Below are positions 53,718 to 64,000 of a stretch of DNA of 64,000 nucleotides, one piece after another. The notes beneath the pieces are model-generated. The model was not told where the DNA came from. It did not search any database and saw only the letters and a program-made list of their open reading frames with translations. Made by a program: the position numbers and the translations under genes. How positions within the stretch are numbered: the first letter of the stretch is position 1; the number at the start of each line of letters is the position of its first letter. Source of the DNA: Pseudomonas taetrolens (GTDB lineage: Bacteria > Pseudomonadota > Gammaproteobacteria > Pseudomonadales > Pseudomonadaceae); contig NZ_LS483370.1 in assembly GCF_900475285.1 (NCBI RefSeq), positions 1,812,001-1,876,000 of the forward strand, given 5' to 3'.

Positions 53718-55205
53718 ATGCAACCGAGCAGATCCAAAGTTACCGAATGTAACGGTTTGTATGAGTTGGACGCCGGACCTGAAGTTCTAGAGAGTCCCAG
53801 GTATAACCACGACATCGCCCCCTCCAAAGTTCATCAGCGGACCTGGAACAAATGGCACATCACCGCGCTCTGGGTCGGTATGTCGATTTGCGTCCCCACT
53901 TACACCTTGGGCGGTGTGCTGACGGCGTACTTCGGATTATCGGTGGGCGAAGCCTTGCTGGCGATTTTTCTGGCCAATATCGTGGTCTTGATCCCGCTGA
54001 CGCTCAACGCATTTGCTGGCACTAAATACGGGATTCCGTTTCCGGTGTTGCTGCGGTCTTCCTTCGGGATCATCGGCTCCAATGTGCCCTGTCTGATTCG
54101 TGCCCTGGTGGCGTGTGGCTGGTTCGGGATCCAGACATTATTCGGCGGCTTGGCGATTCACCTGTTTCTGGGGTCGGTATTCGAGGGCTGGAAGAGTCTC
54201 GGCGGCACCGGTGAAGTGATCGGCTTCATGGTGTTCTGGGTGCTGAACCTGTGGGTAGTATTGCGCGGTGCCGAGTCGATCAAATGGCTCGAAACGCTCT
54301 CCGCGCCGTTGCTGGTCCTGGTGGGTATAGGCCTGCTGGTGTGGGCGTTGCCCAATGTCTCGATGACCGAACTGCTGGCCCAGCCACCCAAGCGTCCAGA
54401 GGGCGCCAGTGTCTACGGCTATTTCTTTGCTGGGCTGACGGCGATGGTGGGGTTCTGGGCGACGCTGTCGCTGAATATCCCGGACTTCAGCCGCTACGCC
54501 AAAAGCCAGAAAGACCAGATCCTGGGCCAGATATTCGGCCTGCCGTTGACCATGTTCCTGTTCGCCGCCCTGGGTGTAGTGCTGACGGCTGCGTCGGAGA
54601 AACTGGTAGGGGTGACGGTCTCCGATCCGGTGACGCTGATCGGGCATATTCAAAGCCCCGGCTGGGTTGCCCTGGCCATGGCGCTGATCGTGATTGCCAC
54701 CCTTTCGACCAATACCGCAGCCAACATCGTGTCGCCGACCAATGATTTCCAGAACATCGCCCCCAAGCTGATCAACCGCACCACTGCGGTGATCTTGACC
54801 GGTCTGGTGGGGCTGGCGCTGATGGCCCATGAGCTGCTGAAAAAGCTTGGCCTGCTGGTGTCGGACGTGAATCTGGAGACGGTGTACTCCAACTGGCTGC
54901 TGGGCTACTCCAGCCTGTTGGGCCCGATCGCCGGGATCATGGTGGTCGACTATTTCATCATCCGTCAGCAAAAACTCGATCTGGCCGGGTTGTACCGCGA
55001 CGGGGTGTACCCGGCCTGGAACTGGAACGGCTTCATCGCTTTCGGGCTGCCGGTGGTGTTGACCGTGCTGTCATTGGGCAGCAGCGCCTTCAGCTGGTTT
55101 TACGACTACGGCTGGTTCACCGGCTCGTTGCTCGGCGCCTTGATCTATTACGCATTGTGCCGGCTGGGCAGCGCCCAAGCGGTCACCGTCAAAGGCGCTG
55201 TTTGA
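53718..55205 (+). CDS. NCS1-family nucleobase/hydantoin permease
   Basis: A 495-residue, 12-helix importer. SPRYNHDIAPSKVHQRTWNKWH precedes helix 1, and PVLLRSSFGIIGSNVPCLIRALVACGWFGIQ is the NCS1 core. NCS1 proteins import uracil, cytosine, allantoin or hydantoins. Placed between the dihydropyrimidinase and the ureidopropionase genes, uracil, thymine or dihydropyrimidine is the likely cargo. Confidence 0.9.
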   Translation: MQPSRSKVTECNGLYELDAGPEVLESPRYNHDIAPSKVHQRTWNKWHITALWVGMSICVPTYTLGGVLTAYFGLSVGEALLAIFLANIVVLIPLTLNAFAGTKYGIPFPVLLRSSFGIIGSNVPCLIRALVACGWFGIQTLFGGLAIHLFLGSVFEGWKSLGGTGEVIGFMVFWVLNLWVVLRGAESIKWLETLSAPLLVLVGIGLLVWALPNVSMTELLAQPPKRPEGASVYGYFFAGLTAMVGFWATLSLNIPDFSRYAKSQKDQILGQIFGLPLTMFLFAALGVVLTAASEKLVGVTVSDPVTLIGHIQSPGWVALAMALIVIATLSTNTAANIVSPTNDFQNIAPKLINRTTAVILTGLVGLALMAHELLKKLGLLVSDVNLETVYSNWLLGYSSLLGPIAGIMVVDYFIIRQQKLDLAGLYRDGVYPAWNWNGFIAFGLPVVLTVLSLGSSAFSWFYDYGWFTGSLLGALIYYALCRLGSAQAVTVKGAV

Positions 55206-55256
55206 CGTTCTTTATCACTGTTCGACTCTTATAAGAAACTGCCTGAGGAAACGATT

Positions 55257-56531
55257 ATGAACGCTGTACAAGACCTTCAGCAGCAACACGCCCTTGCCAT
55301 CAACACTGAACGCCTATGGGCCTCACTGATGGAGCTGGCTCAACTCGGTGCCACCGTCAAAGGCGGCGTGTGTCGTCTGGCCCTGACGGATCTCGACCGT
55401 CAGGCCCGCGACGTGTTCGTACGCTGGTGCGAAGACGCTGGGTGCAGCATAAGCGTGGATGCCGTGGGCAATATTTTTGCCCGTCGTGCGGGACGCAACC
55501 CTGATTTGCCGCCCGTGATGACTGGCAGCCATATCGACACCCAGCCCACCGGCGGCAAGTTCGATGGTTGTTTTGGCGTACTGGCCGGGGTGGAGGTGTT
55601 ACGCACCCTCAATGACCTGAACATCGAGACCGAGGCACCGTTGGAAGTGGTGGTCTGGACCAACGAAGAGGGCTCGCGCTTTGCGCCCTGCATGATGGGA
55701 TCCGGGGTGTTTGCCGAGAAATTCAGCCTTGAAGAAACCCTGGCCAAGACCGATTCCGAAGGCGTGACCGTGGGGCAAGCACTGAATGCAATTGGTTATG
55801 CCGGCAGCCGCACCGTCAGCGGACACCCGGTAGGGGCGTATTTTGAAGCCCATATCGAGCAAGGTCCGATACTGGAAGACGAGCGTAAAACCATCGGCGT
55901 GGTGCTGGGCGCCCTGGGCCAGAAATGGTTCGACCTTAATCTGCGCGGCGTAGAAGCCCATGCCGGGCCAACGCCCATGCACTTGCGCAAGGATGCGCTG
56001 GTGGGTGCGGCAGCGGTGGTTGCCGCGGTTAACAAAGCCGCCCTTGGCCATCAACCCCATGCCTGCGGCACCGTGGGTTGCCTGCAGGCTTACCCGGGCT
56101 CGCGCAACGTGATCCCGGGTGAAGTGCGCATGACCCTGGATTTTCGCCATTTGCTCCCGGAGCGGCTGGACTCGATGATTGCAGAAGTCCGCGCAGTGAT
56201 CGAAGCCACCTGTGAACAGCACGGCTTGAGTTTCGAACTCACGCCCACTGCGGATTTCCCGCCGCTGTACTTCAACCCGGATTGCGTCAACGCCGTGCGC
56301 GAAGCCGCCAACGAGCTTGGGTTATCCAATATGGATATTGTCAGCGGGGCAGGGCACGACGCGATTTTCCTCGCCGAACTCGGGCCGGCAGGCATGATTT
56401 TTGTGCCTTGTGAAGGCGGCATCAGCCACAACGAAATCGAAAACGCCGACCCCAAAGACCTCGGTGCCGGCTGTGCCGTGCTACTGAAAGCCATGCTGGC
56501 GGCGTCGAACACCGTGGCGAACAAGCGCTAG
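55257..56531 (+). CDS. Zn-dependent hydrolase, beta-ureidopropionase/N-carbamoyl-amino-acid amidase
   Basis: A 424-residue M20-type amidase that would convert N-carbamoyl-beta-alanine to beta-alanine, CO2 and ammonia, the last step of reductive pyrimidine breakdown. Metal ligands appear in GSHIDTQPTGGKFDG (His, Asp), TNEEGSRF (Glu pair), EAHIEQGP (His) and the C-terminal SGAGHDA. It lies 51 bases after the permease gene. A role on N-carbamoyl-L-amino acids cannot be excluded by sequence, but the locus favours pyrimidines. Confidence 0.9.
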   Translation: MNAVQDLQQQHALAINTERLWASLMELAQLGATVKGGVCRLALTDLDRQARDVFVRWCEDAGCSISVDAVGNIFARRAGRNPDLPPVMTGSHIDTQPTGGKFDGCFGVLAGVEVLRTLNDLNIETEAPLEVVVWTNEEGSRFAPCMMGSGVFAEKFSLEETLAKTDSEGVTVGQALNAIGYAGSRTVSGHPVGAYFEAHIEQGPILEDERKTIGVVLGALGQKWFDLNLRGVEAHAGPTPMHLRKDALVGAAAVVAAVNKAALGHQPHACGTVGCLQAYPGSRNVIPGEVRMTLDFRHLLPERLDSMIAEVRAVIEATCEQHGLSFELTPTADFPPLYFNPDCVNAVREAANELGLSNMDIVSGAGHDAIFLAELGPAGMIFVPCEGGISHNEIENADPKDLGAGCAVLLKAMLAASNTVANKR

Positions 56532-56557
56532 CCGCGTCCGGGTCGTAACGATTCACT

Positions 56558-56593
56558 CGGCAACGGCTACGAGCAATCCTGTAGCCGCTGCCG
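56558..56593. repeat. REP-like hairpin between convergent genes
   Basis: CGGCAACGGCTAC (56558-56570) and GTAGCCGCTGCCG (56581-56593) pair with one mismatch around a 10-base loop. Same core as the element at 15524-15542. Confidence 0.7.
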
Positions 56594-56608
56594 AAGGCTG
56601 CGAGGGCG

Positions 56609-58018
56609 CTAAAATGAGCGGATGATCTTGCCCAGGGTTTCCATGGCCTTTTCGCTCACCGCGTCCCAAGGGCTGCCGTAGTTCAGGCGAATGCAGTTTC
56701 GAAAACGCTGAGTGGCGCAGAAGATGGGGCCCGGTGCAATGCTGATGCCCTGGGCCAGGGCCATCTGGAACAGCTTGAGCGAGTCGACGTGCTCCGGCAG
56801 TTCGAGCCACAGAAAGTAGCCGCCCGCGGGCTGGCTGACTCGGGTCTGGGCAGGGAAGTAACGGGCAATGGCCGCCAGCATCGCGCTTTGTTGTTCTTCC
56901 AGTGCATCACGCAGCTTGCGCAAGTGGCGGTCATAGCCACCGTGTTGCAAGTAGTCGGCGATGGCGGCCTGGGCGGGCATTGAGGCGCACAGTGAGGTCA
57001 TGAGTTTCAGACGCTCGATCTTTTGTGCGTAACGGCCTGCCGCCACCCAGCCAATCCGATAACCGGGCGCCAGGCTTTTGGCAAACGAACCGCAATGCAT
57101 CACCAGCCCCTCGGTATCAAACGCCTTGGCCGGTTTCGGTGCATGCTGGCCGTAATACAGCTCGGCGTAGACATCGTCCTCAATCAGCGGCACCTGATGC
57201 TCGCGCAACAGCTCGACCAGGGATTTTTTACGGGCTTCGGGCAGGCTCGCGCCGATCGGGTTCTGAAAGTTGGTCATGCACCACACCGCTTTGATCGGGT
57301 GCCGTTCCAGGGTTTGCGCCAACACGCCGAGGTCAATACCGTCACGTGGGTGGACGGGAATCTCGACGGCCTTGAGCTTGAGCCGTTCCAGCACTTGCAG
57401 ACATGCATAAAACGCTGGGGCTTCGATGGCCACCCAGTCACCGGGTTCGGTCACGGCCTGCAGGCACAGGTTCAGGGCCTCCAGCGCACCGTTGGTGATC
57501 AGCAGTTCTTCCATCGGCAGCATCAGCCCGCCGACCATGTAGCGCAGGGCAATTTGCCGGCGCAACTGCGGATTGCCGGGCGACATGTCCGTCACCACCA
57601 TACGCGGGTCCATGTCACGGCTGGCCGTGGCCATCGAGCGCGCCAGGCGCTGCAGCGGGAACAGCATCGGGCTGGGGAATGCCGAACCGAACGGCACGGT
57701 GTGCGGATCCTTGATCGAGTCCAGCACCGAAAACACCAGCGCGCTGACATCTACCTGAGTGGGTTCGGTCGCATGGCTGCTGAATACTGGCTCGGAAAAC
57801 GGGCTGGGGGTATTCACATTGACGAAGTAGCCGGAGCGCGGTTTGGCCCGAATCAGGCCACGGCGCTCCAGCAGGTAATACGCCTGAAACACGGTGGACG
57901 GGCTGACGCCATAGGTCTGACTGGCATAGCGCACGGATGGCACGCGTTGCCCCGGACCGAGTACCCCGGAGCGGATCAGCTCAGCAATATCATCGGCGAA
58001 TTTTTCGTAGCGTTTCAT
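56609..58018 (-). CDS. MocR-type regulator (GntR helix-turn-helix fused to aminotransferase)
   Basis: A 469-residue fusion: GntR winged helix in residues 1-75 (FADDIAELIRSGVLGPGQ, VSPSTVFQAYYLLERRG), then a fold-type I aminotransferase domain with the PLP Asp in PLIEDDVYAEL and the Schiff-base Lys in GSFAKSLAPGYRIGW. MocR proteins use PLP as part of effector sensing. The target is not evident. ATG 58018 gives the normal domain start. Confidence 0.9.
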   Translation of the reverse strand: MKRYEKFADDIAELIRSGVLGPGQRVPSVRYASQTYGVSPSTVFQAYYLLERRGLIRAKPRSGYFVNVNTPSPFSEPVFSSHATEPTQVDVSALVFSVLDSIKDPHTVPFGSAFPSPMLFPLQRLARSMATASRDMDPRMVVTDMSPGNPQLRRQIALRYMVGGLMLPMEELLITNGALEALNLCLQAVTEPGDWVAIEAPAFYACLQVLERLKLKAVEIPVHPRDGIDLGVLAQTLERHPIKAVWCMTNFQNPIGASLPEARKKSLVELLREHQVPLIEDDVYAELYYGQHAPKPAKAFDTEGLVMHCGSFAKSLAPGYRIGWVAAGRYAQKIERLKLMTSLCASMPAQAAIADYLQHGGYDRHLRKLRDALEEQQSAMLAAIARYFPAQTRVSQPAGGYFLWLELPEHVDSLKLFQMALAQGISIAPGPIFCATQRFRNCIRLNYGSPWDAVSEKAMETLGKIIRSF

Positions 58019-58038
58019 GGGGATAAGGCTCGGCTGAT

Positions 58039-58130
58039 CCTGTAGGCGAGAGGTTGCTCGCGGTAACTGCGGCACGGTCTGTCGGGGTGACCGTGGGCGA
58101 TGCTATCGCGAGCAAGGCCGCACCTGCAGG
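58039..58130. repeat. REPIN-type pair of inverted REP elements
   Basis: CCTGTAGG (58039) and TTGCTCGCG (58054-58062) are mirrored by CGCGAGCAA (58107-58115) and CCTGCAGG (58123-58130), with about 44 bases between. This is the layout of REPINs in P. fluorescens. It fills the gap between ccoG and the MocR gene. Confidence 0.7.
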
Positions 58131-58140
58131 GATTTATCAT

Positions 58141-59562
58141 TCAACGATTGAGCGGAGCAACAAAACGGCTCTTGGCCACACTGCGCACATTTGGCTCGTC
58201 GGTATCGATCACTTCGAAGGTAATGGTCTGCGAGCTGCTGGTCGGGCGCTCGGCGAGCAGGGCGACGGACACCGGCACGTCGATGATTTCACCCGGGGCC
58301 AGGGTCAGTCCGGTTTTACCTTGCAGCTGGAAACCTTCAGCGTCCTGCAGTTGCACACGGTAGTGCTGCGTTTGTTGGGTCTTGTTGATGATTTTGAGGC
58401 TGTAGATGTTTTCAATCTGGCCCTGGCTGTTCTCGCGGAACAGCCCCCGGTCCTTGATCACGTCCAGTGACACCATCGAGCGCTGTTCAAGGGCTGCCAT
58501 CAGTGCTCCGATCATGACCACCAGCACCAGGGCGTAGCCGATCAGGCGTGGGCGCAGCAAGCGGGTCTTGCCGCCCTGCAACTCGTGCTCCGAGGTGTAG
58601 CGCACCAGGCCGCGGGCATAGCCCATCTTGTCCATGACTGAATCACAGGCATCGATACACGCCGCGCAGCCGATGCATTCCATCTGCAAACCATCGCGAA
58701 TGTCGATGCCGGTTGGACATACTTGCACGCACATCTGGCAATCGATGCAATCGCCCAGCCCGGCCTGTGCCGGCTCAACCCCGCGTTTGCGTGGCCCCCG
58801 GCTTTCGCCCCGGGCGACGTCATACGAAATGGCCAGCGTGTCCTTGTCAAACATCACACTCTGGAACCGGGCATACGGGCACATGTGCATGCACACCGCT
58901 TCACGCAGCCAGCCGGCATTAATGTACGTGGCGCCGGTAAAGAACAGCATCCAGAACAAGCTGACACCGGCCATTTCCAGGGTCAGCAGTTCCATCGCCA
59001 GTGGTCGGATCGGGGTGAAGTAGCCCACAAAGGTCAGCGCTGTGAGCACGCTGATCGCCAGCCACAGCGTGTGCTTGAGGGTGCGGCGCATGATTTTGTT
59101 CAGGCTCCAGGGTGAGGCCTGCAGCTTGATGCGTTGGTTTCTGTCACCTTCGGTGATCTTTTCGCACCACATGAACAGCCAGGTCCAGGTACTTTGCGGG
59201 CAGGTGTAGCCACACCAGACGCGTCCGGCAAAGACCGTAATCGCAAACAGGCCAAAGGCGGCAATGATCAGCAGCGCTGACAGCAGGATGAAATCCTGGG
59301 GCCAGAATGTGGCACCGAAGATATGAAACTTGCTCTCGGACAAATCCCAGAGAACGGCCTGACGACCGTCCCAGTTCAACCAGACGGTGCCGAAGAACAG
59401 CAAAAACAGAAAGCCTGCACCGAATACTCGAAGTGTGCGGAACAGGCCGGTGAAACTGCGGGTATGGATCTGGCTGTCACTGGACGTATGTTTGAGTTGT
59501 GTAGCCCTAGGGCGCGAAGCCTCAAAGGACTCAAGTCTCTGGACGGGAATATGTTCGCTCAT
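58141..59562 (-). CDS. ccoG: Cytochrome c oxidase accessory protein CcoG (FixG/RdxA)
   Basis: A 473-residue inner-membrane iron-sulfur protein that delivers reduced copper for cbb3-oxidase assembly. There are about five membrane helices, with GRVWCGYTCPQSTWTWLF after the second, two 4Fe-4S motifs (CIDCQMCVQVCP and CIGCAACIDAC) and an Ig-like periplasmic C-terminal domain. It stands apart from any cco structural genes in this window. An Anr-type box lies 194 bases upstream. ATG 59562 is preferred over the upstream frame start. Confidence 0.92.
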   Translation of the reverse strand: MSEHIPVQRLESFEASRPRATQLKHTSSDSQIHTRSFTGLFRTLRVFGAGFLFLLFFGTVWLNWDGRQAVLWDLSESKFHIFGATFWPQDFILLSALLIIAAFGLFAITVFAGRVWCGYTCPQSTWTWLFMWCEKITEGDRNQRIKLQASPWSLNKIMRRTLKHTLWLAISVLTALTFVGYFTPIRPLAMELLTLEMAGVSLFWMLFFTGATYINAGWLREAVCMHMCPYARFQSVMFDKDTLAISYDVARGESRGPRKRGVEPAQAGLGDCIDCQMCVQVCPTGIDIRDGLQMECIGCAACIDACDSVMDKMGYARGLVRYTSEHELQGGKTRLLRPRLIGYALVLVVMIGALMAALEQRSMVSLDVIKDRGLFRENSQGQIENIYSLKIINKTQQTQHYRVQLQDAEGFQLQGKTGLTLAPGEIIDVPVSVALLAERPTSSSQTITFEVIDTDEPNVRSVAKSRFVAPLNR

Positions 59563-59755
59563 GATCTTTCGCTCATCCGCCTCCATCAGGCATGAGCACT
59601 ATGACCAGCGAACTGTTTGCATAACAGACTCAGCTATCTGAATAAAAAGCATATCAGATACTTGATGAGGCGGGCCGCGACAAGGCCTTCAGTCTCATTT
59701 AAGTCCTTGAATGGCAAGCCTTTGGCATTCAAGGGGCGAACGCCAAAAGCTGAAA

Positions 59756-59769
59756 TTGATCAGGATCAA
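59756..59769 (-). promoter_or_regulatory. Anr/FNR box upstream of ccoG
   Basis: TTGATCAGGATCAA matches the Anr/FNR consensus TTGAT-N4-ATCAA exactly. It lies between the DUF3203 stop and ccoG. If it acts at the usual -41.5 position, the ccoG transcript starts near 59720, giving a leader of about 160 bases. Confidence 0.75.
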
Positions 59770-60009
59770 TTAGATCGGTGAATCGCTGCTGGTAGCATTC
59801 AGGTGTTTTCTGCCATCGACGGCCCCGGCCACCGTCAAGCGATCCGCTTCATCTTCGGTAATGGCGATTTTCATGCCATTGATCGACGCCATGGACATGC
59901 GCGTTGCAGCATCTGTCACCACTGTGACGTCCTCTACGCGGACATGCTCGATACCTTCGGGGGAATCAACCCAGCAGGTGTTATCTGCCTCTTCTATCCT
60001 GATAGCCAT
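59770..60009 (-). CDS. DUF3203 family small protein
   Basis: A 79-residue soluble protein with the Pseudomonas DUF3203 pattern (TDAATRMSMASINGMKIAITEDEADRLTVAGA). Function unknown. Its stop codon abuts the Anr box. Confidence 0.75.
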   Translation of the reverse strand: MAIRIEEADNTCWVDSPEGIEHVRVEDVTVVTDAATRMSMASINGMKIAITEDEADRLTVAGAVDGRKHLNATSSDSPI

Positions 60010-60114
60010 GTCCGGTTTCCTTTTGGGGGGAGTTAAACCTTAGTCTCCTGGAAGTCGGTGGGGTTCGGATTAATGGATGAGCGGGCAGTGTGCTCATTGC
60101 CCCGGGAGACGCTC

Positions 60115-60612
60115 ATGGACGCGTGGTGGCACGAGGTATGGCTGACGTTAGTCGCCGAGTTCGCCGACATTACCGATGCAAAACAAATCACCCAGATTAC
60201 CGTCCGCTTGCTGATGGCGGCACTGCTGGGGGGCATCTTGGGGTTCGAGCGAGAGCAGCAAGGCAAGGCCGCGGGTGTGCGCACCCACATGCTGGTTGCC
60301 CTGGGTGCGGCCCTGTTTGTCCTGGTGCCGCAAATGTCCGGTGCCGAGGCCGATGCCATGAGCCGAGTCGTGCAGGGGGTCATTGCCGGTATCGGCTTTT
60401 TGGGGGCGGGCACCATTCTCAAAAATAAACTTGAAGGTGAAAGCGTTGAGCACGTCAAAGGCCTGACCACCGCTGCCGGCTTGTGGATGACCGCCGCCAT
60501 AGGCGTATCCGCCGGGGTGGGTCGTGAGGCCACCGCGGTACTCAGCACACTGTTGGCCCTGGTTATCTTCAGTGTGATGCCCAGGATCGTAGACTTTCTG
60601 GAAAAGCGTTGA
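60115..60612 (+). CDS. MgtC/SapB family membrane protein
   Basis: A 165-residue protein with four to five membrane helices and the family core LLGGILGFEREQQGKAAGVRTHMLVALGAALF, then GVIAGIGFLGAGTILK. Relatives take part in magnesium homeostasis and intracellular survival, in some cases by acting on F-ATPase. ATG 60115 has GGGAG upstream; earlier ATGs do not. Confidence 0.88.
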   Translation: MDAWWHEVWLTLVAEFADITDAKQITQITVRLLMAALLGGILGFEREQQGKAAGVRTHMLVALGAALFVLVPQMSGAEADAMSRVVQGVIAGIGFLGAGTILKNKLEGESVEHVKGLTTAAGLWMTAAIGVSAGVGREATAVLSTLLALVIFSVMPRIVDFLEKR

Positions 60613-60644
60613 CGTCACAGCCAGCACGCCGGTTATCCAGTGAG

Positions 60645-60812
60645 TCAAGCTCCGGTTCCCCGTATGGGCACCTTTTCATTGGGTGGATCGCCAATGGGAT
60701 TCGGGTCGGCCGTCGGTGGCTCCTGCTCCGGTATGGGCTCAGGTTGCGAAGGCGGCAGGACAGGATCGTCGATATTGGGGTCCGGTGTTTCGGGAGGAAT
60801 CGGAATATTCAT
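60645..60812 (-). CDS. Proline-rich 55-residue protein
   Basis: A minus-strand ORF with GAGG nine bases before its ATG encodes a peptide starting MNIPIPPETPDPNIDDPVLP. About a third of its residues are proline, it is rich in Asp/Glu, and it ends KVPIRGTGA. The PxP repeats imply an extended, disordered chain. I recall similar short proline-rich proteins in pseudomonads, but can name no function. It is convergent with mgtC. Confidence 0.6.
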   Translation of the reverse strand: MNIPIPPETPDPNIDDPVLPPSQPEPIPEQEPPTADPNPIGDPPNEKVPIRGTGA

Positions 60813-61023
60813 CAAACTGGCCTCTTTGCTGCATGGTCAAGACTGACACTGGGTTGACCGCAACTTCGGAGACCTAGCTCACCTGCCGCGACCAACGGCG
60901 GAGCGCAAATCAATCTGAACTTTTGCAGCGCCTGCCGGTTCCCAATTCAATGCCCGGTGCACGGGCCGGACAGGGTTTGAAACGACCACACAGAAGCGTC
61001 CAAGGGCGTGAGGAGTGAGCTCG

Positions 61024-63021
<1,998 letters not shown>

Positions 63022-63078
63022 AGGCATTGCCCGGCGGCCCTCAAGGCGCTGGTCAGTCGAAGACGACAGGTATGTCCC

Positions 63079-64000
63079 ATGGCAAACAAGCCCGACTCGC
63101 AAAGCTTTATCAAAGACCCGCTCTGGTACAAGGATGCGGTGATCTATCAGGTGCACATAAAGTCTTTTTTTGACTCCAATAACGACGGAATCGGCGATTT
63201 CAAAGGCTTGATCAGCAAACTCGATTACATCGCCGAGCTGGGGGTCAATACGCTCTGGATTTTGCCGTTTTATCCCTCACCGCGGCGCGATGACGGTTAT
63301 GACATCGCGGACTATCGTGGGGTGCACCCGGACTATGGGACGCTGGGCGATGTGAAGCGCTTTATTCGTGAGGCCCATGCTCGCGGCCTGCGGGTGATTA
63401 CCGAACTGGTGATCAACCACACCTCGGACCAACACCCGTGGTTTCAGAAAGCCCGGCACGCCAAACCGGGCTCCAGGGCGCGGGATTATTATGTGTGGTC
63501 GGATACGGACCAGAAGTACGACGGCACGCGGATTATTTTTCTCGACACCGAAACCTCCAACTGGACCTGGGACCCGGTGGCGGGCCAATATTTCTGGCAC
63601 CGGTTTTATTCCCACCAGCCGGATCTGAACTTCGATAATCCGCAAGTCATGAAAGAAGTGCTGTCCGTGATGCGCTATTGGCTGGACATGGGCATCGATG
63701 GCCTGCGCCTGGACGCCATTCCCTATCTGGTCGAGCGCGATGGCACCAATAACGAAAACCTGCCGGAAACCCACCAGATTCTTAAACAGATCCGCGCCGA
63801 GATTGATGCCAACTACCCTGACCGCATGCTGCTGGCCGAGGCCAATCAATGGCCGGAAGACACCCAGCAGTATTTCGGCGACTCCGATGGCATCAACGGC
63901 GACGAATGCCACATGGCCTTTCACTTTCCGCTGATGCCGCGCATGTACATGGCGCTGGCCCAGGAAGACCGTTTTCCGATCACCGATATCCTGCGCCAGA
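63079..64000 (+). CDS. treS: Maltose alpha-D-glucosyltransferase (trehalose synthase), N-terminal part
   Basis: The frame is open from ATG 63079 to the window end (307 residues). It starts [20 protein letters not shown] and has [38 protein letters not shown] and the nucleophile Asp in [11 protein letters not shown], all typical of TreS. TreS interconverts maltose and trehalose; in pseudomonads it is often fused to a maltokinase, which would lie beyond the edge. It lies 57 bases after glgE. Confidence 0.92.
   Translation, partial: MANKPDSQSFIKDPLWYKDAVIYQVHIKSFFDSNNDGIGDFKGLISKLDYIAELGVNTLWILPFYPSPRRDDGYDIADYRGVHPDYGTLGDVKRFIREAHARGLRVITELVINHTSDQHPWFQKARHAKPGSRARDYYVWSDTDQKYDGTRIIFLDTETSNWTWDPVAGQYFWHRFYSHQPDLNFDNPQVMKEVLSVMRYWLDMGIDGLRLDAIPYLVERDGTNNENLPETHQILKQIRAEIDANYPDRMLLAEANQWPEDTQQYFGDSDGINGDECHMAFHFPLMPRMYMALAQEDRFPITDILRQ

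Noticed and set aside
57023..58045. 340-residue open frame on the plus strand
   Set aside because: Antisense to the MocR-type regulator; no ribosome site or domain.

Overview
The window looks like a chromosomal segment of a fluorescent-group Pseudomonas. Supporting signs are an RsmE-type CsrA paralogue, small families I know mainly from pseudomonads (DUF2388, DUF3203, DUF3087), the GlgE/TreS trehalose-glucan pair, a methionine gamma-lyase close to the P. putida enzyme, and REP-like palindromes in intergenic gaps. I cannot name the species.

Layout. 1-2,840 is a degraded edge: the 3' end of a Rieske oxygenase, its VanB-type reductase, a LysR reduced to its DNA-binding domain, and an IS3-family relic. 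2,839-6,123 is a LysR / class II aldolase / MFS module with a striking operator. 6,124-6,692 holds a ruined colicin-E-type immunity gene. 6,693-15,400 is a mix of small enzymes, an EAL phosphodiesterase and a membrane winged-helix regulator/FidL-like pair beside small exported proteins. 15,557-20,681 is a split-transketolase / MFS / SDR / LysR catabolic module. 21,455-23,961 has two AraC regulators and a LysE exporter. 24,048-30,725 is a sugar-acid operon (KGSA dehydrogenase, UxaA/GarD-type dehydratase, MFS, AraD1) with a LysR. 30,731-36,357 holds a TetR/MFS pair and a DUF969-DUF979-Pcp operon with a LysR. 36,975-41,091 is a three-gene periplasmic dehydrogenase locus whose flavoprotein ends in a LecA-like lectin domain. 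41,179-42,970 is mdeA with its Lrp-type regulator. 43,095-48,151 is mostly housekeeping or small conserved genes (GH19 enzyme, PpnN, YbjQ, DUF1269, RsmE, a lipoprotein). 48,299-56,531 is a complete reductive pyrimidine catabolic locus (TetR, PreA, PreT, dihydropyrimidinase, NCS1 permease, beta-ureidopropionase). 56,609-64,000 has a MocR-type regulator, an orphan ccoG with an Anr box, DUF3203, MgtC, a proline-rich peptide, glgE and the start of treS.

How it works together. This is a nutrient-scavenging region. At least four modules follow one plan: a LysR regulator divergent from an operon with one importer and a few enzymes. Most operons are tight (overlapping stops and starts) and end in palindromes. 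The best candidates for something undescribed are the lectin-fused GMC dehydrogenase complex, the DUF969/DUF979 membrane pair with pyroglutamyl peptidase, and the winged-helix/FidL-like regulator neighbourhood. No tRNA, rRNA or CRISPR array was seen.
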